Source: JAVVRI01 sp036654795 (GTDB taxonomy: Bacteria > Bacteroidota > Bacteroidia > Bacteroidales > Tannerellaceae). From it: 12,424 bases of DNA. Below are positions 1 to 7,346 of this stretch, one piece after another. The notes beneath the pieces are model-generated. The model was given only the letters and a program-made list of their open reading frames with translations, did no database searches and was not told the DNA's origin. The DNA is taken from NCBI GenBank assembly GCA_036654795.1, contig JAVVRI010000092.1, positions 1-12,424 of the forward strand, given 5' to 3'. The translations under genes and the position numbers were made by a program. How positions within the stretch are numbered: the first letter of the stretch is position 1; the number at the start of each line of letters is the position of its first letter.

Positions 1-2
1 AC

Positions 3-257
3 CGCGAATCGGGTTTGGGGCGCTACGACATCCTGATGCGTCCGCGCGACATTCGCAAGCGGGGCATCATTATGGAACTAAAGGTCTGCGACCTGGACTA
101 TGGCGAAACCGTGGAATCTACCCTCGCCTCCGCCCTTCAGCAAATAGAGGACAAGCACTACGAAGCCACGCTTCGTGCCGCAGGCGTGGACGACATCCTG
201 AAGATGGCGATCACGTTCGATGGAAAGCAGGTCTGGGTGAAGAGCCCGGAGAAATAA
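3..257 (+). CDS. 3' end of a PD-(D/E)XK nuclease-domain protein (5' truncated)
   Basis: Only the last 84 residues are present; the reading frame is open to the left edge, so the true start is outside the window. The visible part begins RESGLGRYD and continues to GIIMELKV, then a helix with ALQQIEDKHY and the ending KMAITFDGKQVWV. The Asp of GRYD (27-29) and the Glu and Lys of ELK (75-77 and 81-83) fit the PD-(D/E)XK active-site pattern. The combination matches the C-terminal nuclease domain of the large Bacteroidetes family that carries an AAA-ATPase-like domain in front (PDDEXK_9 type), whose cellular role is not established. The N-terminal ATPase part cannot be checked here. The first 240 bases are about 58% G+C, well above the next gene. 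It ends about 170 bp before the FecR gene and has no evident functional tie to it. The family call is fairly safe; the function is unknown. Confidence 0.8.
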   Translation, partial: RESGLGRYDILMRPRDIRKRGIIMELKVCDLDYGETVESTLASALQQIEDKHYEATLRAAGVDDILKMAITFDGKQVWVKSPEK

Positions 258-282
258 AAACGGATGCGCAAACTTTTCTGCA

Positions 283-316
283 TTTGTGATATATCTGGAA
301 TTAAAGTGTACATTTG
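283..316 (+). promoter_or_regulatory. candidate Bacteroides-type promoter upstream of the FecR gene
   Basis: TTTG at 283-286 and TACATTTG at 309-316 match the -33 (TTTG) and -7 (TAnnTTTG) elements of the Bacteroides primary sigma factor, separated by 22 bases, slightly longer than usual. A start near 322-326 would give a leader of about 105 bases before the FecR start codon, and the leader would contain the 384-411 half-site array. This is pattern matching only; in AT-rich DNA such matches also occur by chance. Confidence 0.4.
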
Positions 317-383
317 TTACAAACACCAAATTATTTTATACAAAAAAAAGTTTCCCATATACCCTATCCGTTAATTAATGCAC

Positions 384-411
384 CTGTTATAGTGAACAGA
401 TCTTTCTGTTC
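384..411 (+). promoter_or_regulatory. CTGTT / AACAG / CTGTT half-site array or alternative hairpin before the FecR gene
   Basis: CTGTT (384-388), AACAG (395-399) and CTGTT (406-410) are alternating complementary half-sites whose starts are exactly 11 bases apart. The middle and right copies form a perfect 7-bp inverted repeat, GAACAGA (394-400) and TCTGTTC (405-411), around a TCTT loop. The left and middle copies form a perfect 5-bp inverted repeat with a 6-base spacer. The array ends 18 bases before the FecR start codon. It could be an operator with helically phased half-sites or, as RNA, two mutually exclusive hairpins close to the translation start. No regulator is identified. Confidence 0.4.
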
Positions 412-429
412 TTTAAATACAGAATGTAA

Positions 430-1419
430 ATGAATAATATAGATCAATGTATACGTTCCTTTTTGGGAGGTAAATTGAATGCAACTGGACATGCTCGCTT
501 GCGCCAATGGATCGCTAAAAGCGAGGATAACAGAAAGCGTTTCAGCGATTATTTTATCCTATGGAAGGTACTGGCGGTAGAATCGAATGAATGTGGATTT
601 GATGCAAATAAAGCATATAACCGCTTTTATGCCGGTTGCAAGACGGTAAAGAATAACTCATATTATAGGACTCTTTTTAGGATCTCTTCAGCAGCCGTAT
701 TGTTTTTGTCTGTAGGAATTATTTCTCTTTATTTTACGATGAAGCATGCTGAGGTGCATGTTTCTGAAGTTCAACGGTTCGTTGTGGAAGTGCCGGCCGG
801 TGCAAGGTCGAGAGTTGTGTTTCCGGATAACTCCGTCGTGTGGCTTAATTCAGAGAGTAGAATAGAATATAATTCGAATTTCGCAAAAGAATCCAGAAAC
901 GTTCGCCTGTATGGTGAAGGCTATTTTGAGGTAGCCAAAAATAAGGAAATGCCTTTTGTGGTAAATGCTGGGAAGCTTTCCGTCGAGGTGTTAGGAACTA
1001 AGTTCAACTTGAAATCATACGAAGAAGACGCTATTGCACAAGTAACCCTGAAAGAGGGTTCTGTAAAAATTGGTCAGTTAACCAACAATATTGCCCCAAT
1101 CACCCTAAAACCCAATCAGCAATACACGTATAGTGAATCGGAGAATCTAACTTCAGTTGAGTCGGTGGATGCAAGCCATATAGAATCATGGCGTGATGGA
1201 TCGGTGCTGTTTGATAAGATGCCGCTAAGCGAAATTGCCAAGCAGTTGAAGCGCATGTATGATATACCAGTCAATATTGAGAGTGATAAACTAAATGATC
1301 TTGTTTATTACTCTGACTTTAACATAAATACGCCTATTACAAAGGTACTTGAAATACTGTCGTCCGGTAATAAATTCAGTTATGAAGTTAAATCGGATTG
1401 TATCAGAATATTTAATTAA
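430..1419 (+). CDS. FecR-family anti-sigma factor
   Basis: A 329-residue inner-membrane protein expected to hold an ECF sigma factor inactive until a TonB-dependent transporter signals from the outer membrane. Residues 1-75 form a cytoplasmic region of the anti-sigma type (FLGGKL, then LRQWIAKSEDNRKRF). A single membrane segment lies at about 84-103 (SAAVLFLSVGIISLYF). The periplasmic FecR domain spans about 118-216, with VPAGARSRVVFPDNSVVWLN, then VRLYGEGYFEVAKN and VLGTKFNLKSY. A C-terminal DUF4974-type domain covers about 258-327 (FDKMPLSEIAKQLKRMYDIP). Length and order are normal for Bacteroidetes. The SusC-like gene with a matching STN domain follows after 121 bp and is the likely signalling partner. 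The odd point is that no sigma gene precedes it; the nearest lies 5.3 kb downstream at 6750. The start is the ATG at 430; there is no clear Shine-Dalgarno sequence, as is usual in this phylum. Confidence 0.93.
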   Translation: MNNIDQCIRSFLGGKLNATGHARLRQWIAKSEDNRKRFSDYFILWKVLAVESNECGFDANKAYNRFYAGCKTVKNNSYYRTLFRISSAAVLFLSVGIISLYFTMKHAEVHVSEVQRFVVEVPAGARSRVVFPDNSVVWLNSESRIEYNSNFAKESRNVRLYGEGYFEVAKNKEMPFVVNAGKLSVEVLGTKFNLKSYEEDAIAQVTLKEGSVKIGQLTNNIAPITLKPNQQYTYSESENLTSVESVDASHIESWRDGSVLFDKMPLSEIAKQLKRMYDIPVNIESDKLNDLVYYSDFNINTPITKVLEILSSGNKFSYEVKSDCIRIFN

Positions 1420-1479
1420 CCTAGGTCTAAACGAATTAAATTAATGCGAATGAAGTAAACCTCAATGTCTTTTTTATTC

Positions 1480-1510
1480 CTGCCTAAATGGCAGTGTCAC
1501 ATTTTTGTGA
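1480..1510 (+). promoter_or_regulatory. two adjacent short inverted repeats before the SusC-like gene
   Basis: The 121-bp spacer between the FecR and SusC-like genes holds two back-to-back perfect inverted repeats. CTGCC (1480-1484) pairs with GGCAG (1490-1494) around TAAAT, and TCACA (1497-1501) pairs with TGTGA (1506-1510) around TTTT. The second ends 30 bases before the SusC start codon. They may be operator half-sites or small leader hairpins. I found no convincing -33/-7 promoter pair here, so the SusC-like gene may be read through from the FecR gene. Each arm is only 5 bp, so chance is a real alternative. Confidence 0.25.
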
Positions 1511-1540
1511 TTAAACTTTACAAACTTAAATGAATGAAGT

Positions 1541-4500
1541 ATGAAAAAAAACTTTCAAAGAACGCTTCAAGCTTTCTTTAAAACAAGGACCGGACATTTA
1601 ACCAGCTTGGTTGGTGTGTTTTTGGTCGCCGGTTCTCTTTCTCTTTCAGCCGAGACGTATGCATCTGAGCACACGCTTACCTTGAATCTTAGAAATGCCA
1701 CGATCCGTGAAGCGATTGAAACGATCAAATCGCAAAGCGAATTTTCGTTTAGTGTAGATGTGAAAGATCTGAATCTGGACGAAAAAGTATCTGTTTCGTT
1801 GGACAACAAGTCAATCGATGAAGTATTGGCTATCTTGTTTAATGGAAAAAACTTACATTACGTAATCAACGACCGCCACATTGTTGTTACTCGTGCAAGC
1901 CAGTTAGCTTCAAATGTAGCTCAACAGCAAACTAAAAAAATCTCTGGTACAGTTGTCGACGCAAGCGGCGAAGCCGTTATCGGGGTCAATGTCGTAGTAA
2001 AAGGTACTACTGTAGGTACAATTACAGATATGGACGGACGGTTTGTATTGGATGTACCTGCCAATGCAACTTTAGTAGTAACTTATATTGGTTATGTTCC
2101 TCAGAATATTGTTGTAGGAAACAAATCTGTGTTAACCATCACACTGAAAGAAGACTCTCAGGCACTCGACGAAGTGGTTGTTGTAGGTTTCGGTACGCAG
2201 AAGAAGCTGAACTTGACAGGTGCAGTAACGGCTGTAAGTGGGGAGGAAATGACAAAGCGTCCTGTAGTCAACCCTGCAACGATGCTTCAAGGACAAGTCC
2301 CCGGTTTGCGTGTAACGCAAGGATTAGGACAGCCCGGTAGTGAAAGTGTTTCTATCCGCGTTCGTGGGCAGGGTACTTTCTCGAATGCCGGTTCCGATCC
2401 GTTGATCTTGATTAATGGGGTAGCAGGCGACTTGAATAACCTTGACCCTAGTATGATCGAATCGGTATCCGTATTGAAGGATGCTGCCTCTGCTTCTATT
2501 TATGGAGCACGTGCTGCAAACGGTGTAATTCTGGTAACCACGAAGCAAGGTGCCGGTCAGCAAAAGGTGAAAATAGGGTATCATGGTAACATCGGTATCC
2601 ATAACCCAACACGGATGTTCGATGTTGTTACTAATTCTGCCGAATACATGGAACTGACGAACTTAGCTAAAACAAACTCAGGTTTGGGCGACAAGTATCC
2701 GCAAGAAGAGATTGATAAGTATCGCGCTTCTAACGGAAACGACCCCCGTTATCCTAATTTTGACTGGATCGATTATATGTTCAACCCCGCTTTGGTTCAG
2801 AACCATAACCTTTCTTTGGGTGGTTCTTCTGAAAAGTCTACATACAATGTGGCTTTGAACTATGTGAATCAGGAAGGTACACTTCGTGGGTTCAACTATA
2901 AGAAGTACAACATGACCATTGACTTGACTTCTCAGGTTACGAAATGGATGCGCGTAGGTACTTATGCCAGTATGATGCACGGTAATAAGATGCAAACACG
3001 CCAGAGTCAGGACGACGCTTTGTTGTCTACCTTGTCTCAGGCTCCGACCTATATGCCTTGGTTGCCCGACGATGGTTCCGGCATTACCAAATGGACGAAC
3101 GCAGCTTATGATTATGAATCGCATAATAAGAACATGCCGGGTATTATTGGTACTGGTACAATTAAGCCGAATTTAGACTTTGACGTCAATGCACAGGTAT
3201 GGGCTGAGATCAACTTCTTCAAGGGATTCTCTTGGTACACAAAGGGTGCTGCCCGTTTGTATTCTAACAAATGGAAAGACTGGAAAGGAAAACCGGAACC
3301 TCTTTATATGTATCACACCGGCGAAGAAAAAGGCCAGTTGGATAAAGGTGGCATTGGGCTGACGGAAGAAGACGAACGCTTGTTCTATACAAACCTATAT
3401 ACTTACTTGAAGTATGACTATACAACGCCAAACAAAGCTCACAACTTCTCTATTATGGCCGGTTATAGCCAGGAAAATGAAAAGTATCAGTCGTTGAAGG
3501 CCTCTCGCCGTGACTATCCGTTTGATTTGCCGACAATTGATGCCGGTGGACAAACAGGTTGGAGCAATGGCGGAGATAGTGATAAAGGCAGTGAACGCGA
3601 ATGGGCACTGATGTCAGGTTTTGGTCGTCTTAACTACAACTTTAAAGATCGCTATTTAGCCGAGGTGAATGCACGTTACGACGGTTCTTCTCGTATTGCA
3701 AAAGATGGACGTTGGGGCTTGTTCCCCTCATTCTCTTTGGGATGGCGTATTACTGAAGAAGAGTTCATTAAGAAAGCAAATCTTAGCTGGCTTAGCAATG
3801 CAAAGTTAAGAGGTTCATGGGGACAGTTGGGTAACCAGAATATTGGATATTATCCATACCAAGCTATGATTGCCGGCGTTGATGCTTATCCATTCAATAA
3901 AAAAGATGAATCGTTGGCTTACATCCAAAAGGATTATGCCAATCAGGACATTAAGTGGGAAACAACAACCATTACGGATATAGGTGCCGATCTTCAATTT
4001 TTTAATCGTTTGAATGTTACGTTTGACTGGTATAAGAAGGCAACAAAAGACATCTTGCGCGGTTCTCAGGTATCTTACTTATTAGGATTGAATGCTCCGA
4101 CTGTGAATAACGGTTCGTTGGAAAACAGTGGTATTGAACTGGCCGTAAACTGGAACGATATGATTCAGAGTGGATCAATGAAAGGTTTCCAATATAACGT
4201 AGGCTTCTACATAGACCGTTCACGCAACAAACTGACAAAGTTTGGCGATGTTGAATATAAAGATCATGGCATTCTGCAAGAAGGCCTTCCGTATGGCCAA
4301 TACTATATGTTGGAATGTTTAGGCGTATTTGCTGATGAGAACGAAGTGAAAAACTCTCCGAAGCAATTTACTGATAACACACAACCGGGCGACCTGAAGT
4401 ATCGCGACGTAGATGGTAACGGTAAAATCAATAATGATGACCGTACTCCTGTAGAAGGACGTTTCCCCGGATTTGAATATTCGATAAACTTAGGTGCATC

Positions 4501-4951
4501 TTGGAAGGGATTCGACCTTTCTTTACTGGGACAAGGCGTAGCTGACAAGAAGTATTACATTGATGGTTGGGGTGTTCAGCCATTCAGACAAGGATCTGCT
4601 CCGACACGCGAATATTTGGCCGGTATGTGGACTCCTGAAAATCCGAATAACGCTCTGCATCCAAAATTGTACTTTGATAATATGGGTGGCGGTAAGAACT
4701 TGCGTGATAATACCTATTTTCTACGTAACGCCTCTTATTTCCGTTTGAAAAACTTTACGCTCGGTTATACGATTCCGAAGTTGATTACAGACAAGATTAG
4801 TATGTCCAGACTGAGAGTCTATTTCTCCGCAGACAACTTGTTTACTATTACAAAGTTTGAAGGCCTGGATCCTGAACGTAATGGTGACGGACGTGCTGCT
4901 CAATATCCGCAGAACCGGATTATATCATTTGGTCTGAATGTTGAATTTTAA
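1541..4951 (+). CDS. SusC/RagA-type TonB-dependent outer-membrane transporter with STN signalling domain
   Basis: A 1136-residue outer-membrane transporter that would import a glycan or other large ligand captured by its SusD-like lid, using TonB energy. The signal peptide occupies about 1-41, with hydrophobic core LVGVFLVAGSLSLSA. An STN (secretin/TonB short N-terminal) domain spans about 45-118 (TLTLNLRNATIREAIETI), followed by a carboxypeptidase-regulatory-like domain at about 133-205 (ISGTVVDASGEAVIGVNV). The TonB-box and plug region starts LDEVVVVGFGTQKK at 209 and includes GQVPGLRV and YGARAANGVILVTTK. The rest is the beta barrel, ending in a terminal Phe (ISFGLNVEF) typical of barrel insertion signals. 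The STN domain is the feature that lets such transporters signal to FecR proteins, agreeing with the gene directly upstream. The SusD partner begins 14 bp downstream. The gene is intact and of normal length; the substrate cannot be inferred from the sequence. Confidence 0.97.
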   Translation: MKKNFQRTLQAFFKTRTGHLTSLVGVFLVAGSLSLSAETYASEHTLTLNLRNATIREAIETIKSQSEFSFSVDVKDLNLDEKVSVSLDNKSIDEVLAILFNGKNLHYVINDRHIVVTRASQLASNVAQQQTKKISGTVVDASGEAVIGVNVVVKGTTVGTITDMDGRFVLDVPANATLVVTYIGYVPQNIVVGNKSVLTITLKEDSQALDEVVVVGFGTQKKLNLTGAVTAVSGEEMTKRPVVNPATMLQGQVPGLRVTQGLGQPGSESVSIRVRGQGTFSNAGSDPLILINGVAGDLNNLDPSMIESVSVLKDAASASIYGARAANGVILVTTKQGAGQQKVKIGYHGNIGIHNPTRMFDVVTNSAEYMELTNLAKTNSGLGDKYPQEEIDKYRASNGNDPRYPNFDWIDYMFNPALVQNHNLSLGGSSEKSTYNVALNYVNQEGTLRGFNYKKYNMTIDLTSQVTKWMRVGTYASMMHGNKMQTRQSQDDALLSTLSQAPTYMPWLPDDGSGITKWTNAAYDYESHNKNMPGIIGTGTIKPNLDFDVNAQVWAEINFFKGFSWYTKGAARLYSNKWKDWKGKPEPLYMYHTGEEKGQLDKGGIGLTEEDERLFYTNLYTYLKYDYTTPNKAHNFSIMAGYSQENEKYQSLKASRRDYPFDLPTIDAGGQTGWSNGGDSDKGSEREWALMSGFGRLNYNFKDRYLAEVNARYDGSSRIAKDGRWGLFPSFSLGWRITEEEFIKKANLSWLSNAKLRGSWGQLGNQNIGYYPYQAMIAGVDAYPFNKKDESLAYIQKDYANQDIKWETTTITDIGADLQFFNRLNVTFDWYKKATKDILRGSQVSYLLGLNAPTVNNGSLENSGIELAVNWNDMIQSGSMKGFQYNVGFYIDRSRNKLTKFGDVEYKDHGILQEGLPYGQYYMLECLGVFADENEVKNSPKQFTDNTQPGDLKYRDVDGNGKINNDDRTPVEGRFPGFEYSINLGASWKGFDLSLLGQGVADKKYYIDGWGVQPFRQGSAPTREYLAGMWTPENPNNALHPKLYFDNMGGGKNLRDNTYFLRNASYFRLKNFTLGYTIPKLITDKISMSRLRVYFSADNLFTITKFEGLDPERNGDGRAAQYPQNRIISFGLNVEF

Positions 4952-4965
4952 TAAGGATAGATAAT

Positions 4966-6582
4966 ATGAAACGATTTATAAATATAGCATTAGCAGCTTT
5001 GGTGTTGCTTGGAACAGCTTCTTGTGAGGACTTTTTACAGAAGGATCCCCCTTCTTCTCCATCGCAAGCAATCTTTTGGAAATCGAAAGCTGACTTTGAA
5101 TATGGACTTACAGCTTGCTATTCGGTTGTATATGAATGGCCACAACCATTGGCCGAGATCATACCTTGTTTTGACAACCTGACGGATAACTCCTTGTGTC
5201 AACATGACGAACAAACGTATGGAAGTACTAAAACGATGGCTCAGGGAGATATTACATCATTTACGGGTGGATTTGTAAACGATGTTTATAAAACGGCTTA
5301 TAAGGGAATTGGGCGTGTGCATCAAGTAATGTCTCAGTTGTCTCAGTATAAAGGAAGTGATCTTTCAGCAGACGACCGTAAGTTTATGCTTGGACAATGC
5401 AAGGCACTAAGAGGATACTACTATCATTGGCTCTATCTGTGCTATAAAGAAGTACCGTTAGTTACCGAGTTGCTTACAACCGAGAACATGTACATGGCCA
5501 AAGCAAGCCGCGCTGATCTTTTTGCTCAGATAACGAAAGATTTCGACGAAGCGATAGCCGAACTGCCTGATCTGCCTTATTCAGATGGAAAAGTGAGTGG
5601 TCGCTTTACGCCTGCTGCCTTGAAAGTGTTGAAAGCACGTTTGATGATCTTTAATGCTTATAACGATAGTGGCATTGCCGATCCTGCTAAAATGAAGGAA
5701 GTATTGCCGATTCTGGAGAGTATAAAGGGTTATGACTTGGCTGGAAACTTGCGTGACAATTTTGTATCAGCCAGACAATTGGCTTCCCCTGAAATCATTT
5801 TCTCTGTAAGATATCTTGCTCCTAACCGCAGCAATGACATCGACTTGTATTTTGGTGCATGGGCTACTAACATTGTGATGCGTAACTTGGTTGACGAATT
5901 TGAATGTACCGACGGACAGGCATGGGGGGTATCTCCTTTGACTGTAAAGGTAGACGAATCGTTGATCAATTCAATGGATGGTTCAAAGAAGGAAGCACAG
6001 AAAGCAGAACGTGAGAAGTTATATACGAACCGTGATAAACGTTTGGCTCAAAGTATCTCTCACTCTGGTGTGCTAAGTTTCCCTGAGAAAGACGAATTCC
6101 CTGCTGAGGTAAGTGGTGGTGGTAGTCCTTCCGGCTTTAGTATGATGAAGTTGGTTCAACCATCTAAGAATTCTCCGGGATATGATACGAATACCGATCC
6201 GGATGTTGTTATTGTTCGTTATGCTGATGTACTGCTCATGATTGCAGAAGCTGAAAACGAAGCGAACGGTCCAACAGAAAAAGCATATGCAGCCGTAAAT
6301 AAAGTAAGAGCTCGCTCTGAAATGCCTGCTCTTCCTACCGGATTGACTAAAGATCAGATGCGCGAACGGATTCGTCATGAGTGGCGTGTTGAAACTTGCT
6401 TTGAAGGACTGCACTATTTCCACATGAAACAGTGGAAGACGCTGCCCAAAGTGAACACAATGGTGGATCCAATGTATGGAACGAAATCTGTATTTAAACC
6501 TGAATTCTATTTCTGGCCTCTGCCTCAAGGTGAAATTGATAAGGCAAATGGTGTTTTGGTTCAGGATCCTGCGTATAAATAA
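4966..6582 (+). CDS. SusD/RagB-type outer-membrane nutrient-binding lipoprotein
   Basis: A 538-residue surface lipoprotein that would cap the SusC-like barrel and bind the ligand. The signal peptide ends in a lipobox, LLGTASC, with the lipidated Cys at residue 20, followed by Glu-Asp, acidic residues consistent with surface export in Bacteroidetes. The N-terminal SusD-like region covers about 21-230 with TPR-type helices (KALRGYYYHWLYLCYKEVPL, then SRADLFAQITKDFDEAI and FTPAALKVLKARL). The RagB/SusD C-terminal region (about 270-538) carries RYADVLLMIAEAENE at 418-432, INKVRAR-like VNKVRAR, and the family signature RHEWRVETCFEGLHYFHMKQW at 470-490. It starts 14 bp after the SusC-like gene, so the two are surely co-transcribed. 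The length is ordinary and no truncation is seen. A stem-loop follows 20 bases after the stop codon. Confidence 0.96.
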   Translation: MKRFINIALAALVLLGTASCEDFLQKDPPSSPSQAIFWKSKADFEYGLTACYSVVYEWPQPLAEIIPCFDNLTDNSLCQHDEQTYGSTKTMAQGDITSFTGGFVNDVYKTAYKGIGRVHQVMSQLSQYKGSDLSADDRKFMLGQCKALRGYYYHWLYLCYKEVPLVTELLTTENMYMAKASRADLFAQITKDFDEAIAELPDLPYSDGKVSGRFTPAALKVLKARLMIFNAYNDSGIADPAKMKEVLPILESIKGYDLAGNLRDNFVSARQLASPEIIFSVRYLAPNRSNDIDLYFGAWATNIVMRNLVDEFECTDGQAWGVSPLTVKVDESLINSMDGSKKEAQKAEREKLYTNRDKRLAQSISHSGVLSFPEKDEFPAEVSGGGSPSGFSMMKLVQPSKNSPGYDTNTDPDVVIVRYADVLLMIAEAENEANGPTEKAYAAVNKVRARSEMPALPTGLTKDQMRERIRHEWRVETCFEGLHYFHMKQWKTLPKVNTMVDPMYGTKSVFKPEFYFWPLPQGEIDKANGVLVQDPAYK

Positions 6583-6602
6583 AAGATTGATGTATTAATA
6601 GA

Positions 6603-6657
6603 AATGGATGTCCGTCAGTGGTTGAAAGACAGCTAGGCCGCTAGGGGGGCATCCATT
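6603..6657 (+). terminator. 11-bp stem-loop after the SusD-like gene, possible terminator or 3' processing signal
   Basis: AATGGATGTCC (6603-6613) pairs with GGGCATCCATT (6647-6657) over 11 bp with a single G-U pair, enclosing a 33-base loop. The loop contains CTAG-GCCG-CTAG (6633-6644), itself able to form a 4-bp stem. The sequence after the stem is T-rich (CTTTCATTC) but has no long T run, so this is not a textbook intrinsic terminator. Its position between the SusD-like gene and the sigma gene suggests it separates two transcription units or stabilises the upstream mRNA end. Confidence 0.45.
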
Positions 6658-6668
6658 CTTTCATTCAG

Positions 6669-6682
6669 TTATTTACAAATAA
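6669..6682. promoter_or_regulatory. AT-rich palindrome upstream of the sigma-factor gene
   Basis: TTATTT (6669-6674) and AAATAA (6677-6682) form a perfect 6-bp inverted repeat with a 2-base spacer, 67 bases before the sigma-factor start. It could be a regulator binding site, but AT-only palindromes are frequent in this kind of DNA. No TTTG/TAnnTTTG promoter pair was found in the 6583-6749 spacer. Confidence 0.15.
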
Positions 6683-6749
6683 AGAGCGGGGCTGCGGAAT
6701 GACGAATAAATTAGCACAGTTAGTAATATCAGTAAAATGACGTTTTAGA

Positions 6750-7304
6750 ATGAATAAACAGGAAGAGCTTTCTGAATTGCAGAAAGGAAATATTAAAGTC
6801 TTTGAAAAGATATTCAAGGATTATTATCTCCTTCTTTGCTACGAAGCCCGGTCTTACATTGTGGACAAACAAATTATTGAGGAATTGGTAGGGGATGTGT
6901 ATCGTTGGTTGTGGGAAAACAAAGAAACATTGACCATTACAATTTCTATTCGGGCTTATCTTGTCAAGGCAATACATAATGCTTGCTTGGGATATCTTCG
7001 AAAAAGACATCAAGATCTTGTTGAACTGGACGATGATACTGAATATAATACGCTGTTCTCTTTGAATGAATCTCCGCTAGATTATGTCCTCTCTAAAGAA
7101 TTGATAGAACGGATTACGAAGTCCGTAAACGAACTACCTCCTCAATATCGAAAAGTCTTTGAGCTTAGCAGACTTGGAGACATGACTTATAATGAAATTG
7201 CCCAAGAGATGGGTATATCCATAAATGCAGTGAAACTGTATCAGAAGAAAGCGTTGTCTAAGCTTCGTTTTGAGTTAAAAGATTATATTTGTGCCACTAT
7301 CTAA
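6750..7304 (+). CDS. ECF-type RNA polymerase sigma-70 factor
   Basis: A 184-residue extracytoplasmic-function sigma factor that would direct RNA polymerase to a small set of promoters. Region 2 lies at about 17-85 (FEKIFKDYYLLLCYEARSYI, then EELVGDVYRWLWEN and AYLVKAIHNACLGYLRKR). Region 4, the helix-turn-helix, covers about 128-174 (ELPPQYRKVFELSRLGDMTY, then NEIAQEMGISINAVKLYQKK). The length and the typical region 2/region 4 arrangement without region 3 fit the Bacteroidetes ECF group that works with FecR anti-sigma factors. Such genes normally sit just before fecR. Here the gene lies after susD and begins a second gene group, 42 bp before the next coding region. It is the natural candidate partner of the FecR protein at 430-1419, but that pairing is inferred. 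The start is the ATG at 6750; an upstream ATG at 6737 meets a stop after three codons. Confidence 0.93.
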   Translation: MNKQEELSELQKGNIKVFEKIFKDYYLLLCYEARSYIVDKQIIEELVGDVYRWLWENKETLTITISIRAYLVKAIHNACLGYLRKRHQDLVELDDDTEYNTLFSLNESPLDYVLSKELIERITKSVNELPPQYRKVFELSRLGDMTYNEIAQEMGISINAVKLYQKKALSKLRFELKDYICATI

Positions 7305-7346
7305 GGGTGGTATGTAAAACATATACACAGAAGAAAAACACTTGTT

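Noticed and set aside
1530..1544. Short open frame ATG AAT GAA GTA TGA overlapping the SusC start
   Set aside because: Four codons without a ribosome binding site; the overlap with the real start is probably coincidental.
2678..3124. Open frame of 148 codons on the minus strand inside the SusC-like gene
   Set aside because: It lies wholly antisense to a well-supported coding sequence, with no recognisable motif; it reflects the codon use of the real gene.
6073..6528. Open frame of 151 codons on the minus strand inside the SusD-like gene
   Set aside because: It is antisense to the conserved C-terminal part of the SusD-like protein, and its translation is low in complexity and resembles no family.
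6737..6748. Three-codon upstream open frame (ATG ACG TTT TAG) just before the sigma start
   Set aside because: It is too short to carry evidence of regulation, and chance occurrence in AT-rich leader DNA is likely.
7284..7291. TATATTTG, a perfect TAnnTTTG -7 element at the end of the sigma gene, as a promoter for the 960-residue protein gene
   Set aside because: The nearest upstream TTTG (7269-7272) leaves only 11 bases between the elements, about half the usual distance, so it is not a credible promoter.
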